From Larix sibirica (taxonomy: Eukaryota; Streptophyta; Pinopsida; Pinales; Pinaceae): a DNA stretch of 31,759 nucleotides. The notes beneath the pieces were generated by a model. That model was given only the letters and a program-made list of their open reading frames with translations, searched no databases and was not told where the DNA came from. The DNA lies in assembly GCA_004151065.3 (NCBI GenBank), contig NWUY0300009927.1, positions 2,982 to 34,740 of the forward strand, written 5' to 3'. The translations under genes were made by a program, and so were the position numbers. Below, piece by piece: positions 18,725 through 29,540 of the stretch (its first letter is position 1; each line of letters begins with the position of its first letter).

Positions 18725-19655
18725 ATGGTGCGTCCCCGAAAATGTTTGGCTACAGGTCAGATGCATCAGACACCTACTATGAACCAGCTTAAAGTTGTGG
18801 ATGCAGCTAGAGCCTATGCTTTCATCATTCCGTTAGACATTCGTCATTTTATTGAAAGCTCGGAGGAAGCTCTTTGGTGCATGTATACGAACCCTAAAAC
18901 CAAGCTCCCCGCTGTCAAGCTTAATTTCTGGGAACTGGACCCGGGTTCTACAAGAGGCCGATTGGATCTTTTTGAACGAACTCTGGTCACATTCTGGACA
19001 AATAAAATCATGTTGGGGCAAACTCTTATGGCCAAGGATCCGAACAAGTTGTCGTTTCTCCATGTTAACAGGATGCTCCATGATCTCAAGCATGCAGTTC
19101 TGATTCTGGATGGTAACCTTTCCAAATTAGCGGGCAGAGTTGGTATTCAATTCATCCAACGTTCTGACTTGGGAAATTCCTCGCTCTAGCATGGTCCGTC
19201 TGATGATCGGTACGACCATTCCATTGTTGGTAAGGGCAAGCTTAAGCTTTCTGAGCCCACTCCTACGTATCCTCAGGATGGTCTCCACCTGACCGATAGG
19301 CAGTATGAAGTCCCCTTCAATCCTCTGGCTCCGTGGATTCAAAATCCTGGCAATATCAAAAATATGGTGGAGCATTATGAGATCTCCATAGCTCTGCACT
19401 CCATTATGTGTGGTCTTATGAATACTATGCTCTTGGATAACAAAGACTGTCTCCAAGGACTGTGATGCTCTGGGTACATAAATACAGCGGCTCTCTCAAA
19501 TTATGGGGATCAAAATCAGTACCATGGTTGACCATCTGGCGAGCAAGGACTACAAGAGCACTCAGACTCCGGAAGCTCCATCTCCTTGTGTCTCGGCTAC
19601 GGCTGGCAATACTCCCGACATGTTGATCCTCATCAATGATGATGTTCCTATCTAA
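18725..19655 (+). pseudogene. Extra coding region of the LINE ('ORF3'), family unknown
   Basis: Starting at ATG 18725 (context GAAATGG), one frame gives MVRPRKCLATGQMHQTPTMN, then VDAARAYAFIIPLDIRHFIE, KLNFWELDPG, TLVTFWTNKIMLGQTLMA, NRMLHDLKHAVLILDGNLSK, LAGRVGIQFIQRS, a TAG at 19187-19189, and a further 91 open codons (HGPSDDRYDHSIVGKGKLKL onward) to TGA 19463-19465. A shift at about 19450 continues in another frame (SKDCDALGT, TAA 19479, IQRLSQIMGIKIS) to a Pro/Ser/Thr-rich end, NTPDMLILINDDVPI, and TAA 19655. That is about 310 residues with two stops and one shift, much like ORF2's decay. The sequence is protein-like and not repetitive. It is not a part of EN, RT or RNase H that I can recognise. 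It could be a captured host segment or a gag-like protein. The opposite-strand frames here are shadows. Confidence 0.5.
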
Positions 19656-20099
19656 GCAGACTGTTCAGGTTTTTTGGGTCCCTTGACGGGTCTTTCTTTT
19701 TTCTACTGTTCTCTTTCTCGTATGATCTACTATCAATATTGTACTTTCTTTTTTGGTCAAGTACTTGGGTTTACTCGCTCTTGGATCAGGCCCAGGGTCC
19801 AGGGTTGGCTGTGTGTTCAGTCCCAGTTTTGTAATTTCTATTATTGTCAAACCTCTAGGTTTACTCGCTTTTGGATCAGTCACAAGGTCCATGGTTTGCT
19901 CTGTCTGCAATCTAAGGTTTACTCGCTTTTGGATCAGTCACAAGGTCCATGGTTTGCTCGGTCTGCAGTCTAAGGATAGGTCCAGAAGATTTCTGGTGTC
20001 TTTGTGTCATGTACAGACCCAGAATTACTGTGCTCTCTATGTAATATTTTCTCTGACAAAAGTTTAATAACAAGGCTCTATTTTTTTTTCTTAAAAAAA
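19656..20099 (+). other. LINE 3' UTR and poly(A) tail
   Basis: This region contains the 58-bp repeats, then GACAAAAGTTTAATAACAAGG, CTCTA, a T run, CTT and a run of 9-10 A ending at the right target duplication. The frames on both strands here arise from the repeat. Confidence 0.8.
19767..19972 (+). repeat. 58-bp repeat in the LINE 3' UTR
   Basis: Two close copies, 19857-19914 and 19915-19972, start AGGTTTACTCGCTTTTGGAT and contain CAAGGTCCATGGTTTGCTC. A diverged copy starts at 19767 (GGGTTTACTCGCTCTTGGAT) and is separated from copy 2 by about 40 bp. Confidence 0.9.
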
Positions 20100-20116
20100 A
20101 ACGTCTTGAATGTGCC
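20100..20116 (+). repeat. LINE target-site duplication, right
   Basis: AACGTCTTGAATGTGCC is identical to 13405-13421, immediately after the LINE poly(A). Confidence 0.92.
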
Positions 20117-20412
20117 TCCACATTCTAAGTAGAGAAATTTCAAAGACGAACAATCTTTTATTAAAAAAATAATGGGGAAGTTTATTCAATCCATATTTCT
20201 TTATGTATATTCTTGTGTTTGAAATATTTTCTTTCATATACCACAGTTTTGCGATAATCTGGTTTGCTATTTTGTAAGTGCATGGGAGGCAAAAATAAAA
20301 ATAAAAAAATATTCTTACCTTTGATTTAGTCCTTCAACTTCTCATCGTCCTTTATTGTAGGTAGAGATGAATTAACTAATATATAGAGCATTAAACTCTA
20401 AACATATGTGTA

Positions 20413-20644
20413 ACTTCCACCCAAATCCACGTCTAATCTCTAAATGCAAACAATGAACATATATGCAACTTCCACCCAAATCCACGTCTAATCTCTAAAT
20501 GCAAACAATGAAAATATGAGAAAAAAATATATATATATCTAATCTCTAAATTCAAACAATGAACTTATGTTCAACTTCCACCCAAATCCACGTCTAATCT
20601 CTAAATGCAAACAATGAAAATATGAGAAATATATATATATATAT
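20413..20644 (+). repeat. Complex tandem repeat with (AT)n runs
   Basis: ACTTCCACCCAAATCCACG followed by TCTAATCTCTAAATGCAAAC and AATGAA recurs from 20413, 20468 and 20574; a partial copy (TCTAATCTCTAAATTCAAAC) lies at about 20538. Spacing is 55 bp, then 106 bp. Two copies end in GAAAATATGAGAAA plus an (AT)n run. Confidence 0.9.
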
Positions 20645-20873
20645 CGCATCCTTAGTTTGAGAAAAAACCTTTGATAGAAGTTCTGAATGTCCTTTGTTTT
20701 CTAACCATTCTTATTCGAAGGTAGGTTTAAAACTTATTTAAAATGGTTTCCAACTACCTTCTGGAAGAAGTCTGCCTAACCAAGTGACATCCTCACTCCA
20801 TCTTTAGAATGTTAACCAGTTTGCATACAAGTCATTTTGGACAAAAATATCCCGGGCACTTAATTCCTACTCT

Positions 20874-21016
20874 AAATAATTGTTTTGGATTAATTTACAT
20901 AATGTCATGTATATAACATATGACCTGTCATATTTTCATAACCATAAATAATTGTTTTGAATTAATTTCCATAACATCATGTATATGACATAACATGTCA
21001 TATTTTCATAACCATA
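20874..21016 (+). repeat. 72-bp tandem duplication
   Basis: 20874-20945 and 20946-21016 share AAATAATTGTTTTG, ATTAATTT, CATGTATAT, TGTCATATTTTCATAACCAT. Each contains a short palindrome around TATGAC. Confidence 0.85.
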
Positions 21017-21478
21017 ACCAACTTTGTGGAAGTGAGCATTTTAATAAAAAAATGCAAATTTATTGCTCCATTTGGAATTTAATCTTTATTATGCTACGAA
21101 CTCACTGTAATTAGCTTTTGCTGGCTGAAAATTCTTACAGGTGAACTTGTAGACTTGATTCTGTTAATGTATTCATAAGCTATTTTTCATTATTAATTTG
21201 ATAAATGATGAATTAAAAATGTTTGAAAGAATTATGAGGACACTGTGTTTTTGTTGGATCATGAATCGTGATCAAACCCAATTTGTTTTAGCTCTCATAT
21301 TAATTATGTTTTGAAGTCATGATCTAAAGGTATTTTATTACAGAAGTAGTTAACATGTTTTTAGGATGATAAATATTTACAAAGAACTTTATATTAGTTC
21401 TTAGTTTTTTATATTTAACATGTTTTACACTAATGCAATTGTAATATTTGAATTGAGTGTTCATGTATGATGTTTAAT

Positions 21479-21540
21479 TGTCATTTTAATATTTATATTG
21501 GGTTTTTATTGTCATTTTAATATTTATATTGGGTTTTTAT
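21479..21540 (+). repeat. 31-bp tandem duplication
   Basis: TGTCATTTTAATATTTATAT followed by TGGGTTTTTAT occurs at 21479-21509 and again at 21510-21540 with no or almost no differences. Confidence 0.9.
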
Positions 21541-22364
21541 TCAATCCATGGGCAATCATGTTGATGGAAGGTTCTATCCAATAGATATTAAGGGTTTTTC
21601 CATTATTATTAAATATTTTCAACCTGTAATATGGATCTTTTTTCGATTAATATTATTGTTGTTTTTTAAGTTATGAATTTATATAGTTGTTTAAATGTGT
21701 GAATTTATCAGGCATGTTTGAATTAATTTTTAATTTATGATAATTGACAAATTATTTTTTAATGCTTTAAATGAAATTTCTTTCAAAGTTAATTAAATCT
21801 ATATATAAATAATTTCATTTAATATAAATTTCTTTCACATCACAAGATACTCTTTCTCTTTCAAACTAGTTCATTCAATTTTGATTCAATTTTGTTAATG
21901 ACAATCTAACTTTAAATTTTAAAACATGACTCAAATCTAATACAATCTAATTTTGTATAAGATAAGTGTAATAAAATCTAATTTTGTTCAAAAGTATTTT
22001 TAGTTATTGTATTTGGGAGTCTATATGTAGAAAGCCAAAAACTAACAATAACTGTGAAAATGCCAAACCAATATATAAAATGGATCTCTTTTGAAGTTGT
22101 ACACATGTTAGCCATCTAGGCATGACAACTCCCTTAAAACTTAATAAGGGACATCATACAACATAGACATTGATCTTTGCTAGTGGTCTATCATACAAAA
22201 GCCTAACAATATCATGCATTGAATTCAGTTGGATAATTTTATAGGCTTCTGGACATACTCAGTGTTGAATGTTAAATGTAAATGTTCAACATAGAATCAA
22301 GTTGCATCGTATAAAATAACACAATTACATTTCATGTCCATATTAAAAACAATTTTCTTACCAC

Positions 22365-23879
22365 ATGAATCCAATCCCACCTATGGTTTTTGTTGGTGGT
22401 ATTGAAATTTGTTGTTATCTCACTTTTGTTATCAGTAATTTCACTCTAATCAAGTTTTACTGTGGTAAAGATGGAAGGAGGGTGGGGTTTACCATAGCTC
22501 AGCTATGTGAGTCTTTGGTGACTAGTGTGTCGAAGCAACGCTTCCTCTTATGTTTAAACCCATGAGGTTTTTCACTCCCAATGTATTGTATGGAGAGGGA
22601 TTTATGTTTGTCAATTATTAGAGTATATTAAACCCTTGTCTCGATTTCCATGTTGTATTCTAGAATAGAGTAGTATGATTACGATGGCTTGGTAGTTTCT
22701 CAAGAATTGTGTAGATAAATTGGGTCTCTACCGGTGTTTACTAGGTAATCACCTCATGATATAGATTTTGGCCAACCTCTTTGGGTCGTTCTACTCGTGC
22801 TAGCAATTATTTACAAAAAGGGTTGGAAATTTATTTTCAATTAAGTAATAAAACCACTAACATTTTTCTTGTGTACCCCACAAGATATGTAACCCTAACT
22901 TATGAATGGAAAGAGTTCCCTATGTTATAGGTAAGTTAAACTCTTTGGGATTCTTATGTGTTAGTTTATGGCGTTTCCATTTTAAACATGTGAGCTTAAA
23001 TAGTTGTATTGTCATATTTGAGCCATGCTTACTTATTCTTTTCATTGCACTCTCTTCATATCATATGAGGGTTGTACTTATAGAGTTTGAATTTATTACC
23101 TTGATCTACTTGTAGTTTAAACTAGGATTTCTTTCCTAGGTCTATATATCGTTATGAATGAGTGCTCTTTCGCATTCTGTGACTGCGAGTGCATACTATC
23201 AACTTGTTTTCGAGTTGGATTAAGGAGGGATCCTCTCCCTCTCCTAGTTGTTTATCTTAAATAAAACCGGGGTACATTTTCATTTCTTATAATGGTTTAT
23301 GACTTGGCATTAATTATTCTTCATACTTCTTCTCCCTTAATAATCCAACAAAGTCTAACTATTATGTTGTTTACATGGTGTATGGGTTGCAGGCATATGG
23401 TCTCCTTGCATAGGTTATGACCCCACTTAACCCACCATTTTTCTAATTCTCGAGCTCTGCTTTTCAATTTGATATTATTATAGTTCCTCTTCTGTAATAG
23501 GGTCTCGCCTTGTTGAGGAGCTAGTGTTCATGTTTGAACCTTGCAACCCGTGTTTCATTGGTTACTTATAAATTATGGTTATAATAAATTTTATCAATTT
23601 TTGATCCGAGCTTCTAAACTTGAGACACTTTGGGTCGTGGATTTGCTGGTAATATTATGTTATTAAAACATTTTTTATATTGGGATCATCCTCCAAAGTA
23701 TTTCCTATGTTCTTCTCAATATGCTTAGAGTTGATGTGACAATATTTCTATAGATATTGTTTATACAAATATTGATAGGCCTATATCGCGCCATAGTTAT
23801 TTATTTGATTATGCATATATGAACAATGTTTCCATACTATAGATATATATTTTTCTTCTTTATAATAGCTTATCAAATT
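22365..23879. other. T-rich non-coding stretch, no gene recognised
   Basis: Short plus-strand frames at 22365 and 22906 are hydrophobic and T-rich, and no domain is seen. The composition resembles retrotransposon LTR or UTR sequence (for example AATAAAACCGGGG near 23262), but no matching second copy was found in the window. Confidence 0.35.
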
Positions 23880-24042
23880 TTATTAGTCCCTACCCGCAAG
23901 TAGCAAGGACTATAGAAATCAATTTTGCCAAGATCCATTAACATTGCATGAATTACACAGCATTTTAACCAAAGTTTTCTTGAGACAAATATGCTCTCGC
24001 CAATCAATTTATTTGAGGCCTTATTTGGCCTCAAATCGAAGC
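23880..24042 (+). repeat. Dispersed repeat, copy 2
   Basis: Related to 11982-12141 in the same orientation, sharing the start TTATTAGTCCCT and the end GCCTTATTTGGCCTCAAATC. The middle is diverged. Confidence 0.6.
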
Positions 24043-24142
24043 GAGGCCATTTTTTATTTATATTTGCAATTTCAACGTGGGTCCTGCCTCAAACCAAAGC
24101 GAGGCCATTTTTATTTATATTTGCAATTTCAACGTGGGTCCC
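24029..24142 (+). repeat. 58-bp tandem duplication at the end of dispersed repeat copy 2
   Basis: 24029-24086 and 24087-24142 share CCTCAAA, AAGCGAGGCCATTTTT, ATTTATATTTGCAATTTCAA and CGTGGGTCC. They differ by a few bases. Confidence 0.9.
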
Positions 24143-26849
24143 GTAACAATTGTTCAATGTTTTTATCATGGCATAGTTGCACTAACCTACGACAGACTTG
24201 GCAAATGTCGGCACACCTGAATTGGTTTCCATGATCCATCGCCTATTTTATATCCATCTTCTTCACATTTGAATCTCAACTGCCGCTTCTAATCATTTGG
24301 CAGACCCTGCTAAAATTAGATTCTAATACCTATAATCTCTAAAGGATTACTAAAAATACTCATAACCGCATAATTAGATTAGCATGTCGCCTTTACCCTG
24401 AAAACCCTCCACAAAGTTGTTTCAGGTGTTGTTGATGTGCCACAATCTACGAAAAGCGAGGAATCCACATGGCAATCTGTGGTTTAGAGTGTTCACAAAA
24501 ATGCTATTATAAACCCACTAAAGAGAGCAGCAATTACCCTTAACCGTCGATCTCGCAACAGTCCAACAGTCAACTACACTCCCGCTTTAAATGCTCATTC
24601 CTTAGCTTAGCTCTTGGACACATAAACTGGATTGGAACCTTGGTGATCTTGCTCGGAGCAGTATAAGGAACAACTAAAACGTCCCTAGTCGTCGGAATCC
24701 GACATTTGAATAATTGCCCAAATCGCAATTTCCATCGCTCAAATTGTGATTTTGACGATTTGGGTAGTTTTAAAATCACGCATTTAGTCTAGGATTGATC
24801 ATTGTAATTGTTGAAATCGCAACATTGCATAAATTGCAATTTTCAGACCAAATTTAGACCGGAATTGATTAAAAAGCCACCAGAAAAATGGGACATTTTA
24901 GTTTGTTTCTATCCTACGCGATCTTACTCGATGTGTGGACTATGATTTTGACACTTAATGATTGATTTAGCTCTTGATTTAACCATTTCATACACGACGA
25001 CTTAAAATTTCGAAATATGACTTTGGCTTGATAGCTTGGCATGTAGATACATGGTTTGGCAATTGGCTCAACCATCACGCAAACATGTAATGAATCCCAT
25101 TACTCTGCACGCAGGTCGTGACACACACGTCGGGCAATATCCCAACAATTGACATGCATTAAAATAAGAGGAAAATAAAACGTAAACTGGAAAAACCCTA
25201 ACGCTAGAATCCCAAAATGGTCCATAGCAGAGAGACACTAGAAGGCCGACCGTGCCACCAACAGAGAAAAGATGGCAGCTCAACACGCACCAGGAGAATG
25301 AGACAACCAACGCAGAGGTGGACCGTTGAACTATGCCACACAGTCATCGAGGGAACAAGCGGAAGGCATCCGTAAGGTTTACTTTTCAAAGGCATCTACT
25401 ACCCATAGAGTCATATGCCATGCCTTATAACTACCACAACCATATACAGTTTGGTGTTAATCTTGGTTTGAGGTAAGTCGCAAGACCATACTGTATTGCT
25501 TTATGCCACTAGCGAGGACTTCATGATTTATTGCTTTGTGTGACTTTGCAAGGACTTGAAGCTCTGTTTTTTCTCTCTGGTTTTATTATGCTTCAACTTG
25601 TCTCATTTTATTTTCTTTATATTTCCACAATAGCAAGTTTTATAAATATTCTACAACCACTTTCACAAACTTGTAGATCTCAATAATATGAATTCAACAA
25701 AAAAAATGCACCTAAACTGAATTTTGAATGCAAATATATGCCCTTTGAAAGATTTGGGAAAATGTTTTGACCAAACTTTGACCATACTAATTCTGCATAT
25801 ATTTATCCATACTGGAATAAAGTGAAATTGTAACTTACCCCAATTTTGACCAGGAACATTATGAGAAAATAATATTAAAAATTTTGGTCATATCAAAAAC
25901 TTATGGTACTTTTATGAAATACCTCAAATTGGCAAAACAAGAGCAAAGAACAATTCTAAAAGCTTAAGATTGGAATGTAAGGCTTTCATACAACATAAAA
26001 TCACCTTGCAAAATATCTCTTAATTTTTTTGCAGCAAAGATAAGTTATGAGGAAAATGGTTCCAAGCTTCTTCAAACATCTCCAAATCTCTAAATTTGTG
26101 ACAACTTGACCAAAACATGAGAATGGAATTCACCATTCTAAATGTAAAAGACTCTCCCAAATAGAAGATAATTTAGATCTTCCCTTAAAATGTGCCAAGA
26201 CCCATATTTCATCATAATCACTATCATAGATTCACATGGCATTGCTTTATTCTTGCACAACTATGCACTCTGAAACCATGTGAGAATTATTTGGTATTCG
26301 ACTAGTTATTTATAAAACATGATTTCATAATAACATAGCAATAAATCCAAGGATCAAGAACCTAGCAAATATAATTAAATGGCTCAATACATGCCATCAT
26401 AGGAGCACAAAGTTTATGGTGGAAAAACCCACCCTCCAATAAGACTTGATCCATGACAACAAGAGGGTAAAGGTGGCCCTAAGTCTGATAACAAAGAATA
26501 GAGCAAAAATAACCAACACTGAGACAACCAATCAAAGCAACATGCAAAAAAGGGTGAGGATTAGAAAAAGAACATATGGAAATGGTGCAACACCCATAAA
26601 ATCCCTTAGAGCAATAATGAAAAATATCATGCTAAACAATACTTATTAGTTGATCTAAAGGCCTCAAACTTTGATTTAGCCCCAATGCCACCATAACCCA
26701 TGTATAGGGGAAAAATTATAAATGCAAAATCCATTCTTAGTATCACCATAGTAAAGGACCAACCTGAGGAACCGGGGTATCCCAAGGAAGTGGAGTAGCC
26801 TAAGGAAGGTAAGTGTCTCTTATGCTCACAGATGTGCGTGAAGAGTATA
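24143..26849. other. Non-coding DNA leading into the gypsy remnant
   Basis: No gene is seen. 24718-24843 repeats words such as AAATCGCAATTT, AAATTGTGATTT and AAATTGCAATTT on both strands. 25600-26450 is A-rich and may be part of an LTR or leader of the gypsy element. The frame at 26446-26649 is Lys/Asn/Thr-rich and not assignable to gag. Confidence 0.35.
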
Positions 26850-27190
26850 CCATTGCATATCATTGTTGACAATGGTAACCAAAATAAATGTTCTCAATAG
26901 AGGTCATAAAAACAAAGTTTAAGTTGCCAATGATGTTGCACCCCCAACTATACATCATTGAGTCATTGAACCAGGGACGAGACATATGCTTCAGTGAACA
27001 ATTACAATTACAATACACAGTCAATCCCTTCAAAGACAATTACTATGTGATGTTGCAATGATTAGTTATTGTGGTGTTCTTTTAAGACAACTATATGTGT
27101 GGCAACATCGTGTTGTTTACCAATCTAGGCTATGTAGCGTGATTTCTCCCTTGGGAAATCACCTCTACGAGGTGCGAAAGCTATCCATAA
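26850..27190 (+). pseudogene. Gypsy aspartic protease region
   Basis: HIIVDNGNQNK at about 26860-26890 stands where the protease active site D-(S/T/G)-G lies; here it is DNG. In another frame about 200 bp later, LLCDVAMISYCGVLLRQLY and RVVYQSRL follow the C-terminal CDV-x-M...VLLGRPW pattern of plant gypsy proteases. This is weak but position-consistent with the RT that follows. Confidence 0.5.
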
Positions 27191-27419
27191 CTACCATAAT
27201 GTCTTTGATAATTACTAATTGTGCAAGATGATATTCTCTCAGACTACGAGAATTGTCCTCTTCATGCTCTAGTTGAAAGGAGCAAAGAAAATAATTGTGA
27301 TTGCTAACGCCTTTACAATGGGTCTCTTTATGCAGTAGGGACATGTCGATGAGTTGAGGAACAATAGAAAATTATATTCAATTCATCAGTATGGGTACCT
27401 TTGCACTATAAGTTAAAGC

Positions 27420-28230
27420 ATGAAAGTGATTTAACATTGGGTGCCCCTCTATCCAGTGTCCTTGTATATAGATGATCTCTTACATAGATTGAAGAGATCG
27501 AATGCTAGATTCAAGAGCTAATATAAAATGGTCACATTCAACTAAGACCCTCGCCTTGGTGGTAGGATCCCAATTATGCCAATTCAATAGAAGGATGGAG
27601 AATGGAAACTTTGCATCGACTACAAGGTATTGAACAAAATCATAGTTAAGAGACAATAATCCATTCATCAAATTGATGATCGACTCAAATGTGTCAATTT
27701 TTTCAACAATATTGATTTTAATTCAATTTACCACCATGTGCCAAAGAATCCAACAGATGTGTGAAAGACAACCTTCAATTCCAAGAAATGTCTCTTTGAA
27801 TTGATGGTTATGCCCTTAGGCTCAACTAATGTGCCAACAACATTCATGAGGAACATGGATGATATTGTGCAATCATTCACCAATTATTTTTGGTCATATG
27901 CCTGGAAAACATCCTCATCTTCAACAAAACTTGAGAAGAACATCTAAAACATGCTCAAGAAGTGTTGATCACTCTATGACAACACAATTTATATGCCAAC
28001 CTATAAAAGTTCGCATTCAACATGCAAAGGATTCAATACTTGGCACACATTATGGATGAGTGTGGTGTGTACACACGGCTCCAACCAAGGTTTTAATAAG
28101 TCGTCCAAAATTGGATAACCTTGAAAACATCAACAGAACTCTGCAACTTCTTATGCCAACCCAACATTTACCATAGGTCTGTGTTGGGGTTCTCTCATAT
28201 TGCTTGGATCCTAAGACAAGCGAACAAGTG
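27420..28230 (+). pseudogene. Gypsy reverse transcriptase, catalytic YxDD destroyed
   Basis: Blocks in order: LTLGAPLSSVLVYR, IQELI-stop-NGHIQL, KDGEWKLCIDYKVLNKI, FFNNIDFNSIYHHVP, KTTFNSKKCLFELMVMPLGS, TNVPTTFMRNMDDIVQSF, then after a frameshift in a T run VICLENILIFNKT-stop-EEHLKHAQEVLITL. The catalytic YLDD is CLEN at 27899-27910, so both Asp residues are gone (one to Glu, one to Asn). Confidence 0.88.
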
Positions 28231-28268
28231 TGGAGCCAAGACCGAGTTGATTTTGATCTAGACAAAAA

Positions 28269-28570
28269 TTGAAATCAATTGAGGAGTTGAAGCATTGCCT
28301 ATACTTGATGCTAATCCCCATCCTACCAAATCTTCAAAGACAATATAAAACTGAGACAAAAACCTCAAATTATATTGTTGGTGTAATCCTTTCTCAATGT
28401 GGACATTTGATGACCTATCACATCGAGACACTTTCTACTGCAATTCATAGATACCCCACCTATAACAAAGAGCTTTGCTCCATTTCTCAAGCCTATTGGA
28501 AATAGAAGCATTGTATTATGGGAAATAAAATGGTCATCCAAACTAACCATAGGCTTTTGCAATTTATGCA
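28269..28570 (+). pseudogene. Gypsy RNase H region
   Basis: The frame holds IEELKHCLYLMLIPILPN, TETKTSNYIVGVILSQCGHL, TYHIETLSTAIHRYPTYNKE, LCSISQAYWK-stop-KHCIMG, then VIQTNHRLLQF. The TDAS motif is TETK, NH replaces the DH of the H/TDH motif, and the YNKEL Glu is present. Confidence 0.82.
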
Positions 28571-28599
28571 CACTTAGGGTGAGTTATAGAGTGACATCA

Positions 28600-29049
28600 T
28601 AAGTCACGTGGTCCAAGTACATTCAACAATGCCACTTAAACATTAAGTGCAAGAAGGGAAACACCAATAGAGCTGTAGATTGCCTTAAGCAACCTTTGGT
28701 TGTGGCATTAACCGAAGTCCTTAATTCCCATGGACAGAAAACAATGGCTACAATTGTATGGCAATGATATGGAATTTGCTACTACATATTAGATACTTGT
28801 CACATCATGTAAACAAGTTTAAGGATTTCACCTCCATGATGGACATTTCGGCCATCTAGTCCATTTTTGTGTTACTTTAGGTGAGCATGAGAAGACGATT
28901 TATGAGGTGTACTCCAATTGGTTGACATGGAGAAGACAGTAGCAATGCTATAAGAGTACTTATAATTTCCAAACCTCTAACAACACGTCAACATATACCA
29001 GATCATGCATTGCTTGTGTAATTGTTAAATTGCAATCTAAGAGTAAGCA
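28600..29049 (+). pseudogene. Gypsy RNase H-integrase linker
   Basis: SKYIQQCHLNIKCKKGNTNR, AVDCLKQPLVVALTEVLNSH around 28610-28740 is the well-kept linker of plant gypsy pol (KKG-x-TN-x-x-DCLSR). The H2C2 zinc-finger region expected at 28850-29040 is too broken to read. Confidence 0.7.
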
Positions 29050-29540
29050 TTGTGCACTCCTCTAACCATTCCAAATAAGACTTGGGAGTCAAGTTCCATG
29101 TATTTTATGTTAGGTCTAGCCTCAACCAAGCATTGCAATGATTGTGTTTTTGTAGTTGTTTATCAGTTCTTTACGATAGAAATTTTGGCGTCTTGTAAGA
29201 AGAATGTCATAATTATTCCACTAGTAAACTCTTCTAAGAGTATGTTTGGGTTGCTTTTTGGGTTTCCAAATACCATTGTCTCTAATAGGGATAACATATT
29301 CATTTCTTAAAATTGGTTGATCCTTTGGTAATGATGGAGACTAAGCTAACCAAATTGAATACCTTCCATCCACAATCAGATGGACAGTGGGAGGAAATCA
29401 ACATGATTATTACATATATCCTTAGAATGTCGAACTCCAAGCATCCATGTACATTGAATGAAAACCTTCCTTATGTTCAACACAGATACACCATCACTCT
29501 TAATAGTTTTATCAACAACAACCAATTTTAGTTAGGTTTC
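29050..29540 (+). pseudogene. Gypsy integrase core, two of three catalytic acids lost
   Basis: The frame reads NKTWESSSMYFMLGLASTKH, NDCVFVVVYQFFTIEILASC, FGLLFGFPNTIVSNRDNIFI; then, in the next frame, TKLTKLNTFHPQSDGQWEEI and ILRMSNSKHPCTLNENLPYV. The first catalytic Asp is Tyr (29101-29103), the second is Asn (29284-29286, VSNRD for VSDRD), and the Glu of DGQ-x-E is kept (29391-29393). ATG 29050 is internal. Integrase joins element DNA to the host chromosome, and this copy cannot. Confidence 0.88.

Larger units (their letters stand above)
13422..20099 (+). mobile_element. L1-type plant LINE, near full length, about 6.7 kb, degraded
   Basis: A non-LTR retrotransposon inside a perfect 17-bp target-site duplication. 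The order is a 5' UTR (13422-13564), ORF1 remnant, ORF2 with endonuclease, reverse transcriptase, zinc-binding region and RNase H, a spacer, an additional coding region (18725-19655), a 3' UTR with 58-bp repeats, and a tail ending CAAGGCTCTA, a T run, CTT and A9-10. Several stops and frameshifts in each ORF make it inactive, though the perfect duplication shows that the ends are intact and the insertion is not ancient. Presence of an RNase H after RT is typical of one group of plant L1 elements. The region after RNase H is unusually long, about 1.9 kb. Confidence 0.93.
20117..22364. other. AT-rich DNA with tandem repeats, no gene
   Basis: There is no coding signal. Tandem repeats at 20413-20644, 20874-21016 and 21479-21540 are listed separately. 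21541-22364 is very AT-rich and I see nothing specific in it. Confidence 0.5.

Noticed and set aside
18833-19125. Two opposite-strand frames of 86 and 93 codons
   Set aside because: They overlap the better protein-like plus-strand ORF3 frame of the LINE, lie in two different phases, and have no motif.
19665-20121. Several 69-104 codon frames on both strands near the LINE 3' end
   Set aside because: They are produced by the 58-bp repeat, whose length lets the same words be read in several phases.
20399-20644. Regular repeats suggesting a CRISPR array
   Set aside because: Spacing is irregular (55 and 106 bp), the intervening sequence is itself repeated or AT-rich, and the window is eukaryotic.
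25068-25395. Two Cys/Leu-rich minus-strand frames of 80 and 63 codons
   Set aside because: They overlap in different phases and have no known domain or splice support; hydrophobic composition alone is not enough.
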